Below, one piece after another: positions 34,801 through 43,805 of a stretch of 64,000 bases of DNA. The stretch is taken from contig JANOVM010000043.1 in NCBI GenBank assembly GCA_031417395.1, forward strand, positions 62,001 through 126,000. The letters run 5' to 3'. Numbering within the stretch: the first letter of the stretch is position 1; each line of letters starts with the position of its first letter. The notes under the pieces were generated by a model. The model made no database searches, was not told the DNA's origin, and was given only the letters and a program-made list of their open reading frames with translations. Source of the DNA: JADKIH01 sp031417395. Lineage in GTDB: Bacteria; Bacteroidota; Bacteroidia; AKYH767-A; 2013-40CM-41-45. Position numbers and translations under genes: made by a program.

Positions 34801-37800
34801 TGCCAGTTAAAAGTATAAGGCGGCAAGCCATTGTTTACGTTTAACAATGCTGTGCCATCGTTTCCGCCGTAACAGGTTACAGGCGTTTCAGAAAGCAGAC
34901 TGATATTTATTATTCCTGTGTTTAATATTGTTGCAGTTGTTGTTGCAGAACAATTGTTGATGTCATTTACTGTAACGCTGTATACTCCAGGATTTAATCC
35001 ATTAATAACAGAGGAGGTTTGTCCGGAAGCATTCCATAAATAATTATAAGGGGGTATTCCCCCTGAAACGATAACTGATGCTGATCCATTCGGAAGAGAA
35101 CAGCTTCCTGCCTGTGTTGAAGTTTGAAGAGTAAGTGGCTGAGGTTCGGTTATGCTAATTCCTGTTGATGCAGTGCAGCCGAAAGCATCAGAAACTGTTA
35201 CTAAATAATTTCCTGCAGACAAACCAGCTGCAGCAGACGTAGACTTCCCTGTTGGATTCCAGTTGTAGGTGTATGGCGCAGTACCACCGCTAATAAGTGT
35301 ACTTGCAGAACCATCATAACCTCCGTTACAGGAAACAGGAGTTGAATTGTTGATGGATGCCATCAAAGCAGTCGGTTGACTGATTATACCTTGAGATGAA
35401 TCTATGCATCCCTTCTGATCGGTAATTACGACTGAAATATTTCCTGCAGACAACCCGCGAACACTATCTGTTCCAAATGTTCCATTGCTCCAGGAATAAG
35501 CATAAGGAGTTGTCCCACCGGTAGTATTAACTCTTGCAATACCGTTATTTCCACCAAAGCAACCGGGAGGAGTGGTAGTTAGAGTAGCAGAAAGTGGTTG
35601 AGGTTGAGAAATCGTAACTGAAAAATACGATAAACAATTAAAACCGTCAGTAATGGTAACAGAATAATTTCCTGCACTAAGCCCCGATGCCGATGTACCT
35701 GTTCCTCCATAAGGAGACCATTGGTATGTGAATGGTCCTGTACCACCGGAAATATTCAGAGAAGCAGAGCCATCGTTTCCTCCAAAACAACTTACAGGAA
35801 CAACGGTTCCGGCAGTAACTGAAGGAGAAGTTGAATTAATAATTACCGTAGTACCGGAAGCAGTGCAGCCATTGGCATCCTCTGCCGTAACTGTATAAAC
35901 TCCTGCAGGAAGGTTTGTGATAATTGAATCAGTTGAATTAATCGGTGACCATAAATAAGAGTAACCCGGATTTCCACCTGTTGCCGACACATTTAAACTT
36001 CCCAGAGAAGCCCCGCATGCAGATGATGTTGTAGCCATATTTAAATTTATCATTGCCGGCTGAACAATATTAAAAGGTTTTGTTTGTGAACATCCTTTTG
36101 AGTCAGATACTTTTATTGAATGATTGCCGGCTGACAGTCCCACCTCTATGCTTGAATTTCCTCCGCCCGGATTCCAGGAATAAATGTAAGGCGGTATTCC
36201 TCCCGCAACGTTTACTGTTGCAGACCCGTCGTTTCCATTAAAACAAGTTGCGTCAAAAGCAGTCACTGAAAAATTTAATGAATCCGGTTCACTGATTAGA
36301 ATATTAATTGATGACGAACAGTTTCCGGCATCAGTTACTGTGACTAAATAATTCCACGCTGATAAATTCCCTGCTATAGAGGAGTTGCCTCCGGTAGGAA
36401 GCCATTGGTATGTGTAGGGCGGTAACCCGCCGGTTGCTGATACAATTGCCGAACCATCATTTCCTCCTTTGCATGACACATCCTCAAAAGACGCAAGTGA
36501 TAATGTTAAAAATGCTGTTTGTATTATATTTACTGAAGAAGCACTGCTGCAGCCTTTATCATCAGTAACGGTTACCGAATACAAACCGGGAGTAAGGTTA
36601 TTGATGGATGCTGTTGTATCTCCATTGGGAGACCACATGTACGAATATACTGAATTTCCTCCATTCGCTGTTGCCTGAGCAAAGCCATTATTGACTTGGC
36701 AGGAAACATTGCGAAATGAATTTATTGAACTTATTAGCGGGGCGGGCTGAGTAACAGATACCGGAATGACTTCCGTGCAATTGCTTGCATCCGTAACAGT
36801 AATATTATACAATCCGGATGCCAGCCCGGAAGCAAAAGCAAGAGTGTCTCCGGTACCAGACCAGTTAAATCTATAGGGTGGTAATCCCCCGGTTACAGAA
36901 ACTCCTGCAGATCCGTTATTCTCTCCGAAACAACTGACAGGAGTGGATGAAATTACATTGCCAACTATGGGAAGAGGACTGGTAATATCAAGTGTATCAG
37001 CTGTAAGGCATCCATTAGCATCCGTTATCGTAACACTATAATGCCCAAGACTCATGTTATTTAATGTAGGAGAATTAATATTGCCTGGTAACCAATTGTA
37101 ATTGTATGGTGGTGTGCCTCCGTTTACGGATACTAGTGCAGATCCATTGCTTGCATTTCCGCAATTGGGGTTTACAGTTATAAATGAACTAGACAAGACT
37201 GCTGGTTCAGAAATAAAAACGGAAATGGAAGAGGAGCAATTGTTGGCGTCAGTAACTAATAATGTATAGCTGCCCGTTGATAATCCATTAATTGACGGAC
37301 CGGAACCGACCGAAGGAAACCATTGATAACTATAGGGGGCTTGACCTCCGCTTACAGTAACACTTACCGCACCATCACTGCCGCCTTTGCATGTTACATT
37401 GGCTAATGATGAAAGATTTATTAACGGTCCTGTTGTATTTGAAATAGGAATTGATTTGGATTGCGCACAACCCGTGGCATCTGTAACAGTTAATATATAC
37501 AATCCTGCATCAAGTCCGGAAATATCGGAAGTAGTTAAATTTCCCGGATCCCAGTTATAAGAATAAGGTCCCGTTCCGCCTGTTACAGAAGCAGAAATGC
37601 TTCCATTAAACAAGCCACAAAAGGCATCAGAAGATGTGTGGTCGATGTTTATGGCAGATGGTTGGGTAACATTAACTATGCGATTTACTGTGCAGCCATT
37701 ATCATCATTTACCACTACAGAATATGTTCCCTGAATAAGTCCCGAAATGGATGAAGCGGTATCGCCGTTTGACCATGCATAAGAATAAGTGCCGACTCCA

Positions 37801-39563
37801 CCGGTTGGTATTACTGCAGCCCCTCCGTTGGATTCTCCAAAGCATTGCACGGGTGTAACCGCTGTTGTGGCGCTCAATACAGGAGGCTGAATTAATGAAT
37901 AAGAAAAAGAATTTGTGCATCCTGCATTATCAGTGACCGTAACAGAATAATTTCCCGAATAAAGGTTTGTTATCACCGGCCCTGTTGCTCCATTTGACCA
38001 GACATATGTATGCGGGTTTGTCCCACCGGATGAAATAACGGAAATTAAACCATTGTCATCGTCGTTGCACAAAATCTGATTTGCAGTGAGTAAAGAAATA
38101 TTTAACGGTGCCGGCGCAGTAACTGTTGAATTGGAAGAAATGCTGCATCCATTGGCATCCGTAATGGTTACAGAATAAGTTCCTGCAGAAAGTCCGGTTA
38201 TTGAAGAGGTTCCTGTTGCACCGGTTGACCAGGAATATTGAAAGGGCCCCGTTCCGGAAGCAAAAGCTGTGATTGAACCTGTTCCCGGTAACGGACAGGC
38301 AGAATTAACAGCATTCAGGGTAGCAGACAATCCGGCAACAGTTATTGAATAGGAATATGTTTGGAACCCTTTCATCGGACAGTTATTATCCATAACGGTA
38401 ACAGTAAAAACATAGGGCTGGCTTCTAATATTTGCAACAGTCGGCGTCCAAGAAAATGTTCCTGTTGGAAATGTATCTGTTGTTGCAGAAAAGGTAGCGC
38501 CCGGAATACCGTTATTCCATGCCATGCTAAGTACCTGACCGGTATTGGCATCGTTTGAATTTATTGTGAAATTTATTGGTGTGCCCGGACAAACAACTGT
38601 TTGAAAACTAGAAGTACCATTGATACCTGTTAGGGTAGGTAAATTGTTGGAGCAATTGCTGGTCCACATTTCAATATCCTGAACAACGCTTCCAATAAAA
38701 ATTCCATTTCTGTATTCATCAATTCGTATTGCCATTACACCAACTTCAGGAGCAGTTGGATTAAGTTTTATGTCGCCGGTTTGTGATACAGAAACAGGCG
38801 GTGAAGAAGAAATCGGATTTGTCACCGAATAACCCGGATTAAATACAAGGCTGTTAACCGGCGAAGATTGCGGATTAACAAGTGAATAAACAAGTGAATC
38901 GCCATCGGCATCTATTGCCCCCATATTGTATTGTACAGGCTGTCCTATGCAATAAAAGTAAACAGGATCGTTGGTGAAAACGGGAGATGAATTTGCCGGA
39001 GCATTAAAATTATTTAGTCTTGCTTCCACATACGTTCCCGGAACACCGGCACAGTTGTTTGGAGTATAGGAAATGGTTGTTATTGCACAGTTACGGCAGC
39101 AAATGTTGTATCCGAAAACCCAATCGGTACAATGCCCGGGTAGCGTTATGTCGGCAGTATATTCAAACTTTTGTATTCCCGGATTGTTTCCGCTGCTGCA
39201 GTTAGTGGAAGCGGTATCGCAAGGTCGTGTAATTTCCTGCCCTGTATTCGCTATTCGGTTTAACATTAAGTTAATCGTATAACCGCAGGAAAGCGAATTA
39301 CAGTTCACGGAAACAGAATTGGGAGCCGCAATGCCTGAACAATCACGGTAAAGGGTAAGGTGGAGTTCAAATGTATTTCCTGTAACCCAACGGTAAGTAA
39401 TTGAAGCACCGCTGATATGGGTTGCAAGAGCTTTATCAGGAATCAGAAAAAAATAAATAGCGAGAAAAGAAATAATAAGTCTGAGGTTATGCAAAAGCTC
39501 CGCCTTCCTGAAAAGGTGAGAAATACGAAACAGATAAAATAATTCTTTTATCATTCTTTGCAA
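31854..39563 (-). CDS. Giant SprB-repeat adhesin with PKD domains and T9SS type B sorting domain
   Basis: 2,569 residues. A signal-peptide-like N-terminus is followed by a Cys-rich N-terminal domain (THISGASITYRW, LYRDCSG, YNICCRNC). About 23 SprB-type repeats of ~74 residues come next (~420-2120; pattern C-x-G-x-N-G-S-A, GG-x-x-PY-x-Y-x-W, L-x-A-G-x-Y-x-V-T-V-x-D-x-x-x-C), then two Ig-like units, two PKD domains (YYWNFGDGN; WEWDFGDGS), and the C-terminal domain PNAFTPNGDEVNEVF...FDRWG...YVYRIKV, which is the gliding-associated type B sorting tail. It is probably a cell-surface adhesin for gliding or attachment. SprB itself has longer repeats, so orthology is not claimed. Confidence 0.95.
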   Translation of the reverse strand: MQRMIKELFYLFRISHLFRKAELLHNLRLIISFLAIYFFLIPDKALATHISGASITYRWVTGNTFELHLTLYRDCSGIAAPNSVSVNCNSLSCGYTINLMLNRIANTGQEITRPCDTASTNCSSGNNPGIQKFEYTADITLPGHCTDWVFGYNICCRNCAITTISYTPNNCAGVPGTYVEARLNNFNAPANSSPVFTNDPVYFYCIGQPVQYNMGAIDADGDSLVYSLVNPQSSPVNSLVFNPGYSVTNPISSSPPVSVSQTGDIKLNPTAPEVGVMAIRIDEYRNGIFIGSVVQDIEMWTSNCSNNLPTLTGINGTSSFQTVVCPGTPINFTINSNDANTGQVLSMAWNNGIPGATFSATTDTFPTGTFSWTPTVANIRSQPYVFTVTVMDNNCPMKGFQTYSYSITVAGLSATLNAVNSACPLPGTGSITAFASGTGPFQYSWSTGATGTSSITGLSAGTYSVTITDANGCSISSNSTVTAPAPLNISLLTANQILCNDDDNGLISVISSGGTNPHTYVWSNGATGPVITNLYSGNYSVTVTDNAGCTNSFSYSLIQPPVLSATTAVTPVQCFGESNGGAAVIPTGGVGTYSYAWSNGDTASSISGLIQGTYSVVVNDDNGCTVNRIVNVTQPSAINIDHTSSDAFCGLFNGSISASVTGGTGPYSYNWDPGNLTTSDISGLDAGLYILTVTDATGCAQSKSIPISNTTGPLINLSSLANVTCKGGSDGAVSVTVSGGQAPYSYQWFPSVGSGPSINGLSTGSYTLLVTDANNCSSSISVFISEPAVLSSSFITVNPNCGNASNGSALVSVNGGTPPYNYNWLPGNINSPTLNNMSLGHYSVTITDANGCLTADTLDITSPLPIVGNVISSTPVSCFGENNGSAGVSVTGGLPPYRFNWSGTGDTLAFASGLASGLYNITVTDASNCTEVIPVSVTQPAPLISSINSFRNVSCQVNNGFAQATANGGNSVYSYMWSPNGDTTASINNLTPGLYSVTVTDDKGCSSASSVNIIQTAFLTLSLASFEDVSCKGGNDGSAIVSATGGLPPYTYQWLPTGGNSSIAGNLSAWNYLVTVTDAGNCSSSINILISEPDSLNFSVTAFDATCFNGNDGSATVNVAGGIPPYIYSWNPGGGNSSIEVGLSAGNHSIKVSDSKGCSQTKPFNIVQPAMINLNMATTSSACGASLGSLNVSATGGNPGYSYLWSPINSTDSIITNLPAGVYTVTAEDANGCTASGTTVIINSTSPSVTAGTVVPVSCFGGNDGSASLNISGGTGPFTYQWSPYGGTGTSASGLSAGNYSVTITDGFNCLSYFSVTISQPQPLSATLTTTPPGCFGGNNGIARVNTTGGTTPYAYSWSNGTFGTDSVRGLSAGNISVVITDQKGCIDSSQGIISQPTALMASINNSTPVSCNGGYDGSASTLISGGTAPYTYNWNPTGKSTSAAAGLSAGNYLVTVSDAFGCTASTGISITEPQPLTLQTSTQAGSCSLPNGSASVIVSGGIPPYNYLWNASGQTSSVINGLNPGVYSVTVNDINNCSATTTATILNTGIINISLLSETPVTCYGGNDGTALLNVNNGLPPYTFNWQPTGGNSAFANGLIAGVYHVTVSDAANCTQSLNVIITEPPPLTVQLNISNITCFRAGNGSAVVIASGGTGAFNYQWQPGGLNSPVIGNLQAGNYSIEVTDINGCTITAPVTITEPSPLVVTTATTPAGCLLHNGTASAMVNGGTTPYSYLWNPGIISGSTANGIPAGSYIVNITDSNNCSVTAAASVSNTTGPTLSLLTATPVSCYNGNNGTASINTLGGIPPFEYNWFPYGGHGTTAVNLIAGSYSVTVRDSNNCLTSLPVTISQPNPLSSLVTTSDVKCFGFSDGAVYAATSGGTAPFSYVWSTGDTSSSISNLPSGNYLLTTTDGNGCMDSVQALIGSPEVLSVSTQQSDVTCNGFNNGAASVIVSGGTPGFNYIWSNGSTSSTANNLFAGIYLISVRDTNGCRVDSLITIHQPQPLIVNITSNDASCKGKPDGNATAIVSGGNPPYSYQWLPNGGSSDHAENLAEGAYSIVVTDGNQCTSGPGFQIGAPPALSLRKTTKDATCSGKADGFAEITVSGGVAPYTYFWTTGSDSASTKNLFAGNYSAQVTDKNSCTISSTLNINQPPPLLLSMDNPPSICIGQQAELILQCNGGTPGYIYKWNNGINGSHLFVAPTQTTLYYANAFDTNGCVSNTAVAVVRVNDPLTLQAGLPDTVCKGSSALLTVSAAGGNEGPYSFLWNTGDTTDRIKVTPDSTTSYSVTVSDACGSPPYTLSMNVVVSRPPEVDFIADTISGCQPLEINFTDLTYSNSNDYYWNFGDGNTDILKNPSHTYLYPGNYSVNHIVKDNNGCIGKKVIPSLISVFPQSIASFTEMPETASIFNPVISFFDQSTNSNAWEWDFGDGSEISKSKNIEHAYRDTGIFIVKLISISDKNCKDTAYGMVTIKDEFAFYIPNAFTPNGDEVNEVFAPLGIGVKEFDMLIFDRWGLEIFNSSDILKGWNGKKTGSDAACPTDVYVYRIKVTDLQGRVHDYFGRVNLVR

Positions 39564-40135
39564 GCCTGCAATAAATCGATGTTTTACCGATACAGGTTCT
39601 TTCTATTAAGACGAAGGAAAGGCGCTTTCGGTTAATCATATATCGCTTAACTATTACAGTAGTCTCTATCCCTTTACTTTAAGTTAATGCATGTACATTT
39701 ATCTGAAACAAGGGAAGAAATTGATAATTCTTTGTTTTTCTTTTCCGGTGAAAAAAAATGTAAGAACCGAAGAGTTTTTTGTGAAAAACAACAAGAAAAA
39801 TGTTTCAGATCTTACTTTTTGGGCAAATAAGAGTTGCCATTAATTGGTTTAGAATTCCCGGTGAAATTAATTTTATGAATTAAAAAATCAATTTTACTTC
39901 CATTATCTTTTTTAGAACTTTTATTCAAGCATATTAATTATATATTACGTTTTTAAATCAATTCATATTAAGTAAATTCAAACAATATTTTGCTATTGCG
40001 TATAATTTCCTTAAGTTCGTAATGAATTTACATGTTGTAATAGAATACATTAGAGGCAGATTAAAATAATAACTTTCATAATCATTCAAAGTTTTTATTT
40101 TTGCACGAGATCAAAGAAAATAAAATTCAAAAATC
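39564..40135. other. Intergenic region between the adhesin and the AT-hook gene
   Basis: 570 nt separating divergent genes. TATTTTTG at 40096-40103 is a -7 candidate for the AT-hook gene; only TTTC is found near the -33 position. No clear promoter for the adhesin, no reading frame and no repeats were recognised. Confidence 0.5.
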
Positions 40136-40450
40136 ATGTCAAGACCTAAAACAAAAAGTGCATTGGTAGATGGATTTGCTGAGCTTGTTAGTTCTTTAAG
40201 AAAGATGGAATCTCAACTCGCACTACTTTTAAAAATGCAAAAAGGAAAAGCAAGAGGGCGTGGTCGTCCTCTGGGCTCAGTCACCAGTTTCAAACTGAGT
40301 GGTGTTCCTTTACGAGGACCTGGTCGTCCCCCCGGAGCCAAGAATAAACGTAAGCCCGGCCGTCCTCCTGGAATTGCAATTGCTCCCAAAAGCAAAGCAA
40401 CAAATGGAAAGGGAAGAGGAAGACCAAAGGGAAGTAAGAATCTTCAATAA
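40136..40450 (+). CDS. AT-hook DNA-binding protein
   Basis: 104 residues, strongly basic. An N-terminal amphipathic helix (LVDGFAELVSSLRKMESQLALLL) is followed by four AT-hook cores: RGRGRPLG, GPGRPPG, KPGRPPG and GRGRPKG. AT-hooks bind the minor groove of AT-rich DNA. Proteins of this build in Bacteroidota serve as nucleoid proteins or global regulators; the helix probably mediates oligomerisation, as in H-NS (inference). It stands alone with its own terminator. Like the 22-residue protein at 2827-2895 it is a small basic protein likely to act on DNA. Confidence 0.85.
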   Translation: MSRPKTKSALVDGFAELVSSLRKMESQLALLLKMQKGKARGRGRPLGSVTSFKLSGVPLRGPGRPPGAKNKRKPGRPPGIAIAPKSKATNGKGRGRPKGSKNLQ

Positions 40451-40461
40451 AGAATATATGG

Positions 40462-40488
40462 AAACGTCCAAAAGGGCGTTTTTTTTTG
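40462..40488 (+). terminator. Intrinsic terminator of the AT-hook gene
   Basis: AAACGTCC, AAAA loop, GGGCGTTT followed by a T run. Starts 11 nt after the stop. Confidence 0.85.
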
Positions 40489-40632
40489 CTTTATTAATTT
40501 ATTAAAAAGGGAATTTGAATTAGAAGAAAAATGACTTTGCATAGAATGATAACATGTTGAATATTAACACTTAAGAAAATATGATTGATAATTTTCTTAT
40601 CTTGCAATAATGAAGTTTATACTGTTTCATAA

Positions 40633-43308
40633 ATGATTTCTACAGCCAATTGGCCCAAACTTTTATTAATACTGGCCGGATTTTTCATGCTGTCCATACA
40701 ATCGGTAAAGGCTGTTACTTGGGAAAAATTATACAGTAAAAAAAGTGCAGACTGCTTTAGAGATGTTCGTGAAGTTATTTCGGGAGGTTATATTCTTGCA
40801 GGTTATACTGCTGATTTTTCTCCAAACGATACGGATGGACTTGTTGTAAGAATGAATGTAAATGGAGATACGTTATGGACTTTTGTTTATAACGGACCGT
40901 TAAGCCGTGAAGATGTTTTCTATAAAGTTGTTCCATTAGCAGATGGAGGTTTTATTTTATGTGGACATAGCAGGAGTTTTGGAAATATCGACGATGCATT
41001 GTTTTTGAAGCTTGATTCAAGCGGCATTCTGCAATGGGTGAAAAACTGGGGAGGCAGCGGAATTGACCGTGCACAGGACATTGTTGAACTTGCCGACGGA
41101 AAACTGGTTGCCTGCGGCTATACTGCTTCTCCACCGGCACAATATTACGATGCATTTATTCTCAAAATGGATAAGAATGGCGGGATAGTATGGAGTAAAA
41201 TTCACGGCCAAAGTACTTACGAAGATGTTAATTCGTTAAAACTGCTTTCTGATGGCGGTTTCATTATGGCCGGTCAAAGCAACAATCAGTTTTATCTCTT
41301 ACGCACCAATTCAATCGGTGATTCTATCTGGTCAAAATCATTTGGCACATTAGGAGTAGATAATATTGAATGTGTGAATTATGCTCAGGGTGGACAAGGG
41401 TTTGTTCTGGCTGGAAGTTCAAACGGTCCCGGCGGCGCAGGTGGAGACGATGCTTATCTCATTCGAACCGATACAGGGGGAACAGTGCTATGGACAAAAA
41501 CTTTTGGAGATTCCATTAACGATGGTTTTCATAGAGTGGAACAAACGAATGATGGAGGCTATGTTTTAATTGGTACGAGTGGACAAAGTGTATGGGCAAA
41601 TCCCAATATATGGATTCTAAAAACGGATTCAGGAGGAGTTGAAAGCTGGCACAACTTTTTTGGAGGAAATCTTCACGATCATGGTTATTGTGGTATACAA
41701 ACACAGGACGGCGGGTACATCGTCGCCGGGCACTCTCGCAGTTTTGCTTTTGATTTGTTCCTCGAAGATGCATTTGTGGTTAAATTGAATTCGACCGGAA
41801 ATGCCACTACTAATTTATCGTATACAACTGTTACAAAATTTCTTTCACCGGTTGATTCTATTTGTCCTTCTTCTGCTGTACAGTTAAGAATAGAAATTGC
41901 AAATTTTGGAGACCAAACAATTAACAGTATACCTGTTACTATTGAAATTACCGGCCCTGTTTCACAAACTATTTCACAAACAATTAATTTGCCATTTGTC
42001 CGTGACTTGTTTTATGCATTTAATTTAAACTCCACGGTTAATTTATCAATACCGGGAACATACTATGTTCATTGCTTCACAGGAAATCTACAGGATGTCG
42101 TTCCTTCTCACAATTTTTTAGATACGATAATAACAGTATATACTTCGCCTGCACCGATAACAACTGATGGAAAACATTGTGGTCCGGGTAATGTTACACT
42201 TTCAGCTGTTTCTAACGAAACAATTCGTTGGTATAATGCATTAACAGGCGGAGTTTTACTTAATACCGGCCCAACTTATAGTACTCCTTTTTTGAATATT
42301 AGCACAACGTATTATGTAGAAGCAGGAGGCATTTGCCCAAGTATACGAACTCCTATACAAGCTAATATTGTAAGCACACTTCCTGATCCGCAGGTTACAG
42401 ATGGCTCTGTATGTGGCAATGGAACGGTCTTTCTTTCCGCATCTTCTCCGGACACATTAAAGTGGTATGAATCTCCTGTTTCATCCAATGTTTTAATTAT
42501 AGGAGATACATTAGAAACACCAATTATAACTTCTGACACAATTTTTTATGTGCAGGCAGTTGATAATAATTGCATAAGTAACAGAGTCCCTGTACTTGCA
42601 TCTATTGATTCATTGCCTAATGATCCTGTAATAACAAATGCAGCCATCTGCGGAGGCGGAACGGCAATATTGAATGCTTCATCTGTAGATCTTATTACCT
42701 GGTTTTCTTCACCTAACGATAGCAATTCAATTGGTGTTGGAAATAATTTTACTTCACCTCTGCTTTTTTCTTCTACTGTTTTTTATGCTCAGGCGTATAA
42801 CGGCATTTGTTATGGTAATTTTGTTCCTGCAATGGTAACTGTTAATGCTCTTCCGTCGCCCAATCTTGGGCCGGATACCATATTCGATCCGAATTCGGTT
42901 TTACTTGATGCAGGCAGCGGATTTAGCAGTTATTTATGGTCGACCGGTGATACAACACAAACTATTATGGCTGAACTTATCGGTGATTATTGTGTTGATG
43001 TTACCGATTCCAATTCATGTACAGCAACAGATTGTGTTTATAAAGAATTCGACAATGGCGTAGAAAAATATATAATCACAAAAAAGTTTGATGTTTTTCC
43101 TAATCCGACAAATGGTTTGTTAACTATTAAAAGTAGAAGCAGCGATTATAAATTTTCAATTATTGATATTGCCGGAGAAGTTATTTATGAATCCTTTTTG
43201 ACTAAAAGTAGTGAGGTTTTTGATATTACATTTTTATCTCCCGGTATTTATTGTATTCGTTTTAGCAATGCAAAAAATATTGCAACGGAGAAATTAATAA
43301 TTAATTAG
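40633..43308 (+). CDS. T9SS-secreted propeller and Ig-like domain protein
   Basis: 891 residues. A signal peptide is present (TANWPKLLLILAGFFMLS). Residues ~30-385 hold about seven ~55-residue blades (GGYILAGYT; DGGFILCGHS; DGGFIMAGQS; DGGYVLIGTS; DGGYIVAGHS), each with DGG(F/Y), consistent with a beta-propeller. Three Ig-like units with paired cysteines follow (~490-740; CGPGNVTLSA, CGNGTVFLSA, CGGGTAILNA), then the SYLWSTGDTTQTI unit. The C-terminus FDVFPNPTNGLLTIK...FLSPGIYCIRF is a type A sorting domain. Surface or released protein; ligand unknown. Confidence 0.9.
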   Translation: MISTANWPKLLLILAGFFMLSIQSVKAVTWEKLYSKKSADCFRDVREVISGGYILAGYTADFSPNDTDGLVVRMNVNGDTLWTFVYNGPLSREDVFYKVVPLADGGFILCGHSRSFGNIDDALFLKLDSSGILQWVKNWGGSGIDRAQDIVELADGKLVACGYTASPPAQYYDAFILKMDKNGGIVWSKIHGQSTYEDVNSLKLLSDGGFIMAGQSNNQFYLLRTNSIGDSIWSKSFGTLGVDNIECVNYAQGGQGFVLAGSSNGPGGAGGDDAYLIRTDTGGTVLWTKTFGDSINDGFHRVEQTNDGGYVLIGTSGQSVWANPNIWILKTDSGGVESWHNFFGGNLHDHGYCGIQTQDGGYIVAGHSRSFAFDLFLEDAFVVKLNSTGNATTNLSYTTVTKFLSPVDSICPSSAVQLRIEIANFGDQTINSIPVTIEITGPVSQTISQTINLPFVRDLFYAFNLNSTVNLSIPGTYYVHCFTGNLQDVVPSHNFLDTIITVYTSPAPITTDGKHCGPGNVTLSAVSNETIRWYNALTGGVLLNTGPTYSTPFLNISTTYYVEAGGICPSIRTPIQANIVSTLPDPQVTDGSVCGNGTVFLSASSPDTLKWYESPVSSNVLIIGDTLETPIITSDTIFYVQAVDNNCISNRVPVLASIDSLPNDPVITNAAICGGGTAILNASSVDLITWFSSPNDSNSIGVGNNFTSPLLFSSTVFYAQAYNGICYGNFVPAMVTVNALPSPNLGPDTIFDPNSVLLDAGSGFSSYLWSTGDTTQTIMAELIGDYCVDVTDSNSCTATDCVYKEFDNGVEKYIITKKFDVFPNPTNGLLTIKSRSSDYKFSIIDIAGEVIYESFLTKSSEVFDITFLSPGIYCIRFSNAKNIATEKLIIN

Positions 43309-43350
43309 GAGTTTTTATTGTAATTGATTTTAAAGAATTGATTAATCTAA

Positions 43351-43767
43351 TTACCGAATCATAACCCCGCGCTTATTGAGAATAGGGATAATAGTCATGT
43401 TTTCTTCTTTAATACTTTCCGGGAGAAAAACATACTTCTTATCATACAGATGCTTGTCAATATAAAAACTTACAAGGAATTCGTTACTGAGTCCAAAAAG
43501 ATTATCCATAATAGGTTCTATTTTTGCATATTCTTTTGCATCGACATTTCCAATATGATGTCTCAAAACAGATGTTTTAACATCACGTCCTTCGAAGGTT
43601 CCATAGCCGTGAGAACTGATTAACACATTGTTTATACCGGAATCGTATAGATTTACAAGATAAGCGTTCCAAATTGACTCTCCATCTTCATTGGGTTCAC
43701 GCACAATAGCCACAATAATATTTTCTACAGAAGGCCGGGGAATGTCTTTAAGCATAAGTGAGGGCAA
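43351..43767 (-). CDS. Conserved Bacteroidota protein of unknown function
   Basis: 138 residues (a start four codons in, MLKDIPRPS, is equally possible). I recognise the pattern KDIPRPxVENI..IVREPNEDGES(I)WN, SHGYG, TSVLRHH, IEPIMDNLFGLSNEF, YDKKYVFLPESI, ILNKRGVMI. It recurs in the phylum, sometimes under the name phenylalanyl-tRNA synthetase subunit alpha. Nothing in it resembles a synthetase catalytic core, so I do not use that name. Small soluble protein, no signal peptide. Confidence 0.6.
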   Translation of the reverse strand: MPSLMLKDIPRPSVENIIVAIVREPNEDGESIWNAYLVNLYDSGINNVLISSHGYGTFEGRDVKTSVLRHHIGNVDAKEYAKIEPIMDNLFGLSNEFLVSFYIDKHLYDKKYVFLPESIKEENMTIIPILNKRGVMIR

Positions 43768-43805
43768 AGATAATGGAATTCGCTTTTATAGAAGTGAACC
43801 AAAAA

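Noticed and set aside
36469..39282. Open frames opposite the SprB adhesin
   Set aside because: They mirror the repetitive coding sequence (S/T/G-rich codons) and show no independent signals.
43351..43767. Name phenylalanyl-tRNA synthetase subunit alpha for this protein
   Set aside because: The protein is 138 residues with no class II motifs; the name is a known propagated label.
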